A stretch of DNA of 15,610 nucleotides from positions 1 through 15,610 of the forward strand of contig MSJH02000586.1 of assembly GCA_001931875.2 (NCBI GenBank), given 5' to 3'. Position numbers and translations under genes: made by a program. This document shows, one piece after another, positions 8,324-15,610 of this stretch. The notes under the pieces are model-generated. The model was given only the letters and a program-made list of their open reading frames with translations. It searched no databases and was not told the origin of the DNA. Source of the DNA: Byssochlamys sp. IMV 00236. Its lineage: Eukaryota > Ascomycota > Eurotiomycetes > Eurotiales > Thermoascaceae. The first letter of the stretch is position 1, and every line of letters starts with the position of its first letter.

Positions 8324-9082
8324 TCATTGTGTTTTCTTTGTATCTATCTTTTTGTTATTGAATCTGTCAAGGATGACAGGTAAACAGAGTACACAGGCTA
8401 AGATTCCAGACAAAATTCCAATCAATGTCCAAGGCGAGGAGTATGTTGATGCTTTCTTTACTATGCTACCCACAAATCCCAAAAGTCGTCCACTGATTGT
8501 CATGATCAGTTTATATGTTCTTTGTTTTGTTTTTTTTTTTTTTTTTATAGTCACTTACAATAAACTAAAGGGAGAAACGATGCCTGATTTTGGGTCAATT
8601 TGACGCCACAGTTCCAGAGTAATAAATCCGACAACATCGCTTACTGTCTTGATAGAAGGCAAGCTACGGACTTTTGTAACATGAGTATTCGCTTTCTACT
8701 TGTTGTGCCCATTGTTACCTTGATGGTCCTTGATATGCACGACAGTTGGCAAACGAGAAATAAAGAATCTTGCTGCTAGTCCAGGGTTGGTATCCACATT
8801 CACCTTGCCAACCTGTACATGCTTATAGTTACTTAATTGTAACTGTCTTTCGGCTTCATCAAAAGTTGACTCGAATCTTTGACAATAACCACACCAATCC
8901 GCATAACTAATTCTTTATGAATATATGTATATACATATACCAACAAGATCAACTTACAAATCAACCAACCATTCGTCTTGTTTTCCTACCACTTTCGAAA
9001 AGTTGTCGTCTGTAAGTTCTACGGCTGCCCAACATAAAGCAATCAATCCAAACAAGAGCACAATGACACCTGTCGTTCTCAT
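8324..9082 (-). CDS. TMX-like ER thioredoxin-domain membrane protein (197 aa, 4 exons)
   Basis: Exons are 9082-8958, 8906-8719, 8670-8559 and 8492-8324; introns are 48-66 nt, GT-AG, phases matching. Residues 1-20 form a signal peptide (hydrophobic GVIVLLFGLIALCWA). A thioredoxin fold follows with active site WCGYC (Cys47, Cys50) and the cis-proline motif RLPT (Pro95). Residues ~163-183 form one membrane helix (WTLIGILSGILACVLCLPVI), and the protein ends in KKTQ (194-197), a KKxx ER-retrieval signal. The sequence between Trx domain and membrane (RSLPSIKT, then LELWRQIDP and a Gly/Phe segment) parallels TMX1-type proteins. This predicts an ER-anchored thiol-disulfide oxidoreductase with its Trx domain in the lumen and the tail in the cytosol. 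CGYC replaces the CGHC of PDI and the CPAC of human TMX1. It is shorter than human TMX1 (280 aa). It diverges from Ski3 with only 86 bp between starts. The 48-nt intron 2 is the least certain junction. Confidence 0.8.
8530..8546. repeat. 17-nt T run in TMX-like intron 3
   Basis: On the coding (minus) strand this is a poly-A run about 12 nt downstream of the GTAAGT donor at 8558, inside the 66-nt intron 8558-8493. Confidence 0.9.
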
Positions 9083-9168
9083 TTTTTTTTATTGATGAAA
9101 AGGGAGAGAGAGAGAGAAATGTTTAAACTCCTTCTTTTTTCCCTTTACCCTCTCTCTTTTTCTGCAGA
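9083..9168. promoter_or_regulatory. 86-bp divergent promoter shared by TMX-like and Ski3 genes
   Basis: The whole gap between two divergent start codons is 86 bp. It has a GA tract (9102-9117), which is a CT tract when read toward the TMX-like gene, and a CT tract (9148-9158) read toward Ski3. Each gene is therefore preceded by a pyrimidine tract on its own sense strand, as is common just upstream of fungal transcription starts. No TATA box is evident. A CTGCAG ending one base before the Ski3 ATG resembles a splice acceptor, but no good donor is seen within the gap. Confidence 0.7.
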
Positions 9169-9530
9169 ATGAACACAAAAGCAGATTTAAAGGCTGCGAG
9201 AGAGGCCATTGGTGCCAAGAAATATAGTGATGCTGTCAAGGCCTGTAAACGTGTTTTACTTTGGGAAGGCGAGAACTATAACGCGTAGGATATAAATGTA
9301 TTTCTGATGCGGTTAATTAAGTTATCATTAGCTGGGTCTTTTTAGGTGTAGCTCATACTAATCTAGAGCAAGATCAAGAGGCTGAGGAAGCATATAAACG
9401 AGCTATTGAGATCAATCCAGACAATATGCTCGGATGGCATGGTCTGATTAACTTTTATGAAAAAAGACAAAAACAAGAAGAACTGTCAAAGACAATACGA
9501 GATATCATTCCTCGACTTGTAGCAACGTAT

Positions 9531-9566
<36 letters not shown>

Positions 9567-12500
9567 GTTTTCATTTTTTTGACTTTATTATTAGTGGCGA
9601 TGGAGCACGACTGGCAGAGTATTTGAAGAAACTTGTGCATATTTACAAGTCAACAGATCCTAATCAACACTTGGAAGTTCTGAAGAATTTTTTGCCTGGA
9701 AGCACTTATTATGATTTAATCAAGGACCAGCCAGACTTACCATCACAGATTGAGATATGGCAGATTATAATTGAAAAGCAAGAGAAAGAGCAGGCCCAAA
9801 AAGTGGAAAACGAAGTTGCATCAAGAAGATTCAGAGTTAGTGGAGGAACGCCAGCACAGGTGTTGGCCGAGGTAGAGGCAGAGATATATGGTGCATCCAA
9901 ATTAGGTGTCATGTACGAGAAGGTGTTGGCGCTCATCTCTGATGATGATGTAGAAACAAAGCAGTTTTGGAAACTCAAACTGCTCAAATTTCTCGTCAAG
10001 CAGATTGCAGGTGTAAGGGGTAAAGCAGAGTTGTATGAACAGATCATGTCACTGGCCAGTGAATTGGTGTTGATGGATGATCCTCTTCCATTGGAACTAT
10101 TGATAGAGTTTGTGGATGCGAATAGTCCAGGTAATTAAAAACTGAAGATATCAGGAATAGAGTGTAACTAACGTTAAATGTGTAGAGCAATATGATTGGA
10201 ATCTATTTGAACAGTTAATAGAGAGGTTTCCAGATAGTGGGTTGGCGAAATTAGGTAGAGGATACAAATTAAGTAGACAAGGGGATATCGACCAAGCATT
10301 CGATTTATTTAGTGTAAATACTCAATTACGCTCAGTATATGAAAAAAAAAGTAAACATCACTCTTTAGGAAGGATTGGAAGAAAAGCCAAACAGCTTATT
10401 TGGATATCAGTGCTTAAGCTCGGTTTACTATGAGTCTAAAGAATATGAGACAGGCTTAGAATATGCTACAAAGGGTAGAGATTTGGTAGGAAAGTACAAG
10501 TCAGAATGGGGCGTTATATTTGAAAAGTAAACAAGGAATAATTCTTGACATGATATATCTCTCATCTATATCTTCTTGTAGTATACTTGTATTTATGGAA
10601 CTACATATGGCTCATTGTTATCGTTTGATTGACAAGAAGTATTATATGGATGCTACAGCACTTTATAGGTCTATCATTCAGCGTTGTCCTGAGCAAACCA
10701 GCGCTTTAGAGGGCATAGGCTTCATTTTACTAGAAGAGAAAAGATTAGATGAAGCATGCGGTTATTTTGAAAAAGTGCACCAACTTGACGCTAGTAACCA
10801 TACATCTGTGGCAGAAATGGGCTGGATCTATTTAGAAAAGCAAAAGTTTGAAGAAGCCATCCGGTTTATTACTACGGCATTAGATATTGCTGGTAAGGAC
10901 GTACCAGATTACTACTACAGGCTTGGAAGAGTATATTGGGCTATGGAAGGTAAGCAGTTATATTTATTAGAAAATAAGAGGTTTACCAATACTGGCCAAC
11001 GTTAAAAGATGCAAGCAGTGCATTCAAGTATTTTATGCAAACTGTCAAAATGGACCCCTTCTTCTCTCATGGCTTTACTTTTCTTGGTCATTATTACAGA
11101 GAGCATAAAAAGGATCATGCAAGAGCCAAAAAGTGTTATCAAAAGGCTTATGTGTTAAATCCACTTGATACAGATGCGGCACTTCATTTAACCGACTATT
11201 ATATTGCTGATAATGAACAAGACGAAGCAGAAGCCGTGTTCCGCCAAGTGACAGAGTCCAGCCCCAAGACAGGATGGGCATGGCGCCGTATAGGACATCT
11301 TAACTTGGTACGATCGAGCTTTTTTTTTTTTTTTTTTTTTGAAACAATAATCTAACGTTACCAATAGAATCAAAAGTCATACAATGATGCTATATCATGC
11401 TTTCAAAAAGCACTTCGAGCCGACACAAGCGATGTTCGATGTTGGGAAGGCCTCGCAGAAGCATATTCGAGAGCCGGAAGGTTTGTGGCAGCCTTGAAGG
11501 CATTTGGTCGAGCCATTCAGCTTAATCCTCACTCAATTCACGCGAATAATGAGAGAGCGTATGTACAGCAAAAGATTGGATCCTTAGACGATGCTATCGC
11601 AAGTTTCAAGTACACACTAACACTTGCTGAAGAGCAAGGAAAGCCCAATTACATCCCTGCCTTATCTGGGCTTGCTGAAACTTATTTGGAGCATGCCAAG
11701 GAGGATTTTCAGCTGGGCTTCTTTGGACGTGCAGCAGATGGTTGCAATCGTGTGATAGAAACATGTTTGCTTGGCTTACAGCAAGACAAGTCTATCGTTA
11801 TGTTTTGGAAGTTAATAGGTGACGCCTGCTGCTTTTACCGACAGATTCCTAGCTATATTCACTTATGTGCCTATTCTACTCTACAGAGAGTCATGCAGAT
11901 CACAACAAATCCACATGGTGCCTTAAAATTCGAACAGGACTCGACCAGCCATTGGGTGACCGAATTTTTGGGTTTAGCAGACGATGTGCATGACCTGGGC
12001 TTACCTCATAAAGCTGCCTTGGACGTTATTTTGTCATGTGCTTCTTATTCTTACAAGCAAGCTATTGTCGTATCCAAGAATCATCCTTCGGTGTCTCCCG
12101 CATTTTGGCATGATCTGGCTGCAGTCTACTACTATTTGTGTTTGAACCAAAACGATGAGTCAAGTGTGGCTATTCAGTGTATAAAGGTTGCACTTACGAT
12201 GGAGCCAACACAATACATGTACTGGAATACACTAGGCGTTATTGCCATGACTGTGGCTCAACTGCATAAGCTTGCACAGCATGCATTCATTAAAGCGATG
12301 GAATACAATAACCGCAGTGCCATACCTTGGACAAACTATGGGTTCCTTTGTTTATCGCTCAAGGATTATGAACTAGCAAATCAAGCATTTGATATGGCAC
12401 ACTCCCTTGACCCAGAATGGATCTCTGCCTGGGTCGGACAGGCATACGTAGCTTCATTATGGGGCAATGATGCGGCTGCTATCTTTGAGCATGCGTTTGA

Positions 12501-13798
12501 ATCAAGCAACGGATCAGCTGTATGTTTTACTTTTTGTATGTCAATAGAGCGATACTGACTTTGTTTTATATAGTTGGATGCCAGTTACGGATATGCAGAG
12601 ACTGCATTCCAAAGATTATCAACGGATGTCAACACCAATGAGCTGGTCACGCCTGTGTTTGCTCTTCAAAAGCTAACTGAACAACGAGTGCATGATGCAC
12701 TTTCTCTAAACTTACTTGGACTGCTACTCGAACGACTAGGCCAGCATCATCGAGCTGCTCAATCATTTGCCTCTGCTATTCTCGCTGTAGAGGCACAAAT
12801 AGAAGAAGAAAAGATCACAGCAGAAGAAGGACAAACACGACTAAGCAAGATTCACGCTAACCTTAGCCGTTGTCTTGTGGCTACTGGTGACTTCCAGGGA
12901 GGCATCGCTAGTTACGAAAACCATCAGCAGCAAAGTGTCTATGCTCAACTGAATGCAGGCATTGCTCACTACTTTTTAGATCAGCTGCCAGAATCATTGT
13001 CGTTGTTTGAATCAGCTTTAAATGCCACACAAGAGGATATCACATTACGTCAAGACGTGGTAGTACTACTAGCGAAGGTACTCTGGGCATTAGAAGGAGA
13101 AGAACAAAGATCGGTAGCAAAGGAGCAATTGTTTTCAAGGTAAACTCAAAAAAGTGATATAACGAATGATTGCTTAATGTTTTCCCCGCTTAGCATCTCA
13201 GAAAACCCAACCTATTTACCGGCGATTTTCTCCTTGTGTGTCATGGGCATCATGGAAAATGATGAAACATTGACTTTGGCAGCATTACAAGAATTAGCAA
13301 AGATACCCGCAGATGATGCCTGTAAGTTCTTTTGTTGTACTATTTGATTTTTTTTTTTGACATTCGATATAGATACGCTGGATAAGAACCAGCAAATTCC
13401 TTGGCTATTTTCTAAAGTGTACGAACTTCAGGTAATTTAAACTATATTTTTACAACATGTGATACTGAGAATATATTCTTTATCAGGGTGACTCTGTACA
13501 TGCTAGTCGTAACCTAGTCAAATGGATTCACCAAGCGCCTTGGTTAGCTACTGTCTGGTCTCGTCTTTGCAAACAAATGATTATGACATCAGAACAAGAC
13601 GCTAAAGTGATTGAGCGAGTGGCTAGTTCGTCTTTGATTATTTCAAAGAGGAAACATGATGCCAATACAACGTCAGAGGCTTATGAATATGCTGCTTTGG
13701 CACAGAATGACCGTGACTTGGCACAAAAGTATGCACAAAAGGCAGTTATCACTGCACCATGGCGGTTAAATGCTTGGCAAGCCTTGACCTTGTCGTAG
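9169..13798 (+). CDS. SKI3: Ski3, TPR subunit of the Ski complex (1338 aa, 12 exons)
   Basis: Exons are 9169-9284, 9332-9526, 9595-10130, 10186-10313, 10369-10526, 10582-10949, 11009-11307, 11368-12519, 12574-13139, 13194-13321, 13373-13431 and 13487-13798. The introns are GT-AG, 47-68 nt, and total coding length is divisible by three. Ski3 (human SKIC3/TTC37) is the TPR scaffold that holds the Ski2 helicase and Ski8 and feeds RNA to the cytosolic exosome for 3'-5' and nonstop mRNA decay. TPR units run along the whole protein: an N-terminal one (KAAREAIGAKKYSDAVKACK, continuing NAWVFLGVAHTN), a group at ~390-500, and a long array at ~510-985. The best landmark is YWNTLGVIAM at ~885 followed by AIPWTNYGFLCL and SLDPEWISAWVGQA, which matches the conserved human TTC37 segment closely. 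Length fits yeast Ski3 (about 1400 aa). One junction (intron 6, 10950-11008) has an alternative. Confidence 0.9.
9535..9565. repeat. 31-nt T run in Ski3 intron 2
   Basis: It lies 8 nt after the GTATGT donor at 9527, inside the 68-nt intron 9527-9594. The exon junction AC|T keeps frame across it. Confidence 0.95.
11320..11340. repeat. 21-nt T run in Ski3 intron 7
   Basis: It is inside the 60-nt intron 11308-11367, followed by a good branch-like TCTAACG at 11351-11357 and acceptor AATAG. Confidence 0.95.
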
Positions 13799-13819
13799 TT
13801 AAAAAGTAGCTGATGTTGA

Positions 13820-13825
13820 AATAAA
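13820..13825 (+). terminator. polyadenylation signal of Ski3
   Basis: AATAAA, 21 bp after the Ski3 stop codon on the same strand; canonical hexamer at a short distance, as expected for a compact fungal 3' end. Confidence 0.6.
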
Positions 13826-13999
13826 CTGTCTGAGTAAATTTTACAAGAAATTTTATTACATCACTGTGGCTGTTGTACCACTTCCGCTTGGCATTAGAAT
13901 GTCTAGAAAATCACGTAAATTGCTTAAAAAGGGGGAACATGAAAGTGGCTAATTATTTGTTTGAAAGTACTATTCTATTTTTGGAAGCAACAGGCAAAG

Positions 14000-14010
14000 T
14001 ATATAAAAAG
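14000..14010 (+). promoter_or_regulatory. TATA box and pyrimidine-rich leader of the Pmp3 gene
   Basis: TATATAAAAAG lies 60-70 bp upstream of the ATG at 14070 and is followed by a C/T-rich stretch (~14020-14045) of the kind seen at fungal transcription starts. An AGGGG core at 13930-13934 resembles a stress response element, which would suit a stress-linked membrane proteolipid, but a 5-bp match is weak evidence. Confidence 0.6.
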
Positions 14011-14069
14011 GGAGAGGTGCCTTTTTTTTCCTTTTTCTTTTTCTAAACTAAACTATTTATATACAAATA

Positions 14070-14360
14070 ATGGCTCTTACTTGTTCTGATATCTTTAAAT
14101 TCATTTTCGGTAAGCCAATACAATGTGTAAAAAGAAAATATATATATGAACAATGCCCTCTTTAGCTGTCATTCTTCCTCCTCTTGGTGTCTTTTTGGAA
14201 AGAGGCTGTACTTGTGATTTGCTGATTAATATTGGTTTAACCTGTCTTGGATATATTCCTGGTATCAGTAAGTATCGCATATATACTCTAGTATTATAAT
14301 AATAAGAGGGGATATTAACTTGTAATAGTTCATGCGTTTTACATTATACTAAAATACTAA
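14070..14360 (+). CDS. PMP3: Pmp3-type plasma-membrane proteolipid (57 aa, 3 exons)
   Basis: Exons are 14070-14109, 14166-14267 and 14329-14360; introns are 56 and 61 nt, GT-AG, phases matching. The 57-residue product is the usual size of the Pmp3/Ric1/Lti6 family (formerly UPF0057). Two membrane helices are visible, with the family signature between them: AVILPPLGVFLERG (residues ~14-27), CTCDLLINIGLTCLGYIPGIIHAFYI and a short LKY end. Yeast Pmp3 sits in the plasma membrane, affects membrane potential and salt tolerance, and plant members are induced by cold and salt. Being tiny and split by introns it has no long open frame. It lies downstream of Ski3 on the same strand and converges on the TM9SF3-like gene. 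Regulation by stress is inferred from the family only. Confidence 0.93.
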
Positions 14361-14406
14361 TAATGATGATAATATTTACAAAAACGGATACTCTTATTTA
14401 ATATAA

Positions 14407-14412
14407 AATAAA
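14407..14412 (+). terminator. polyadenylation signal of Pmp3
   Basis: AATAAA 46 bp after the Pmp3 stop and only 22 bp from the stop codon of the convergent TM9SF3-like gene, so cleavage probably falls within or beyond that gene's coding end on the opposite strand. Confidence 0.5.
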
Positions 14413-14434
14413 CTTGTATATTTATACACTTTCT

Positions 14435-15582
14435 TTAATCAATCTTGACATTTTGATATATTTTACGTACAAATTTTGAAGCTGCTGTATGACCGACAAA
14501 ACCTAAAGGTGTAATAGAATGAGCATATATATAATACTTGTAATTACCATTTTACCGAGCATGCAAAACATCCCCAAGGACAAAATAGCTGTATAACCAA
14601 AATAAAAGCTTGTTTGAAATAAACCAGTCATTCTATATATATATGAATGTGTAAATATATATATATCAAAAAGACTATTTTCTTCTCCATACCTTGTCTT
14701 TGTCATAAAATAATAGACAGAGTATAAATAAATATAACCAGCTGTTGAAGCACATGTCATGAAACTAACCCAATGCCTATAAATAATATACATTTAAAAA
14801 AAAGAGTACGTCTCATTTTAAACATGATGTTACCATCGATGATCTTCTGCATTGAGCAGGAAATATGTACTGACAATAGACACACAGGCAGAGACTATCA
14901 GTAAGATGATAAACACAAGCAGCATAAAGCCATAGACATAGTAGATCTTGTATGTCCAGAAAGAAGTAAAAATAAAGTAAATCTCAATAAAGATCGATCC
15001 AAATGGCAAAATACCACCTAGAGCCACAATGACCAAAGGTTCTGCGTACCATACTTTTTCGGGAATGGGTCGAGGAATCGGATTAACGCGGCATGGGAAA
15101 TCAGCTTGGCTTCCCCAGTTACGGCCAACGATGGTTCCAAGAAGGGTAAGTGGGAAACATATAAAGATCCAAAGAGCAATGATAGATAAAAGGGCATAAA
15201 ATGAGATAGCACGGGAGCTAGAGTAATAAATGGCTAGGGTATTGATGAGCCCACAGATGAGCGAGACAGCGCCTGGCCAGAGACTCGCTGTCATCACAAA
15301 TGTCTTGATCCAATCTCTGCCTCCGTATCTTGCATAATATTTGGCACTGGTGTATCCTGCGACAAATGAAGTAAATGCGTACAAGAAGATCGTGGCTGTC
15401 AAGATAGTTGCACGCTCAGCATACAGGTCACCCAAAATGGTGTATAAGATCACAACGGCTGATAGAATAACAAGTTGTGAACCAGTTCCCATTAGGGCAG
15501 ACATCATCATCAGTCGTGGCGGTTGCCGAAAGACATCTCCATGAACCTGTTTCCATCCGTATTCGTCACCTAAATCTCTATC
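14435..15582 (-). CDS. TM9SF3-like nonaspanin, C-terminal 325 residues (partial, 4 exons)
   Basis: Exons are 15582-14834, 14776-14693, 14632-14556 and 14502-14435; introns of 57, 60 and 53 nt are GT-AG and in phase. The N-terminal lumenal domain and first helix lie beyond the window; an acceptor (TAG after a T run) marks the upstream intron. The visible part begins with [14 protein letters not shown], a near-invariant TM9 superfamily block, then a series of membrane helices, [36 protein letters not shown], and [14 protein letters not shown]. The wording of these blocks is closest to human TM9SF3 (the TM9SF1/3 side of the family). The C-terminus is KIYQNVKID, carrying the KxD signal that binds COPI and keeps nonaspanins in the Golgi. 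Members are thought to act in sorting of membrane proteins in the Golgi/endosome system. No lesion is seen. Confidence 0.92.
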
Positions 15583-15584
15583 CT

Positions 15585-15610
15585 AAAAAAAAAAAAAAAA
15601 AAAAAAAAAA
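15585..15610. repeat. A run at the right end of the window
   Basis: At least 26 A residues run to the last base. On the coding (minus) strand this is the T-rich tract in front of the acceptor of a TM9SF3-like intron, so the window, or the contig it came from, stops inside an intron. Confidence 0.9.

Noticed and set aside
8352..8603. Plus-strand open frame with a hydrophobic Phe-rich end
   Set aside because: Its Phe run is the intronic T17 tract; the minus strand here encodes the TMX-like C-terminal membrane helix with matching exon phases.
8922..8939. 18-bp perfect palindrome made of TA/GTATAC in TMX-like intron 1
   Set aside because: It is low-complexity TA-rich intron sequence where palindromes arise easily; no reason to call it a site.
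1..15610. CRISPR arrays, operons, ribosome binding sites, tRNA or rRNA genes, or an antiviral/secondary-metabolite cluster
   Set aside because: The DNA is eukaryotic with spliced genes; no regular spaced repeats, tRNA-like cloverleaf or rRNA sequence was seen, and the neighbouring genes have unrelated housekeeping roles.

Overview
The window looks like a piece of nuclear chromosome from a fungus, most likely an early-diverging one (Mucoromycota, Mucorales-like). The evidence is AT-rich DNA, genes broken by many short GT-AG introns (46-70 nt), short intergenic gaps, long A/T homopolymers inside introns, and protein families typical of filamentous fungi. I cannot name the genus from sequence alone. 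Six protein-coding genes can be rebuilt exon by exon with every reading phase matching; one of them runs off the right edge.

Layout. Positions 1-504 (+) hold the 3' end of a hypothetical-protein gene that reads coherently through an in-frame TAA, so it is probably a pseudogene. Positions ~716-2160 (-) hold a decayed 3' part of a LINE-type (non-LTR) retrotransposon, with a recognisable CxxC...H...C zinc-binding region of the reverse-transcriptase C-terminus, several in-frame stops and at least one frameshift. Then come a perilipin-family lipid-droplet protein (3984-2839, -), a xylitol/sorbitol-type zinc polyol dehydrogenase (5856-4410, -, 7 exons), an SR-like RNA-binding protein with one RRM (6704-7801, +, 5 exons), a short TMX-type ER thioredoxin membrane protein (9082-8324, -, 4 exons), the TPR protein Ski3 of the Ski/exosome pathway (9169-13798, +, 12 exons), a 57-residue Pmp3-type membrane proteolipid (14070-14360, +, 3 exons), and the C-terminal 325 residues of a TM9SF3-like nonaspanin (15582-14435, -). 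The window ends inside that gene, in a 26-nt A run.

How the genes relate. They are a mix of housekeeping functions and do not form a pathway cluster. Perilipin and the polyol dehydrogenase are tandem neighbours with a 425-bp gap carrying several dyad-symmetric motifs. The TMX-like and Ski3 genes are divergent with only 86 bp between start codons. SR-like/TMX and Pmp3/TM9SF3 are convergent pairs; the second has only 74 bp between stop codons, so the two transcripts probably overlap at their 3' ends.

I found no convincing new multi-gene system. The points most worth a second look are the nonsense-riddled LINE remnant beside a pseudogene, the palindrome-rich perilipin promoter, the very compact TMX/Ski3 divergent promoter, the small KKxx-bearing TMX-like protein with a CGYC active site, the Tyr/Asp/Arg repeat tract of the SR-like protein, and the repeated long homopolymers inside introns.
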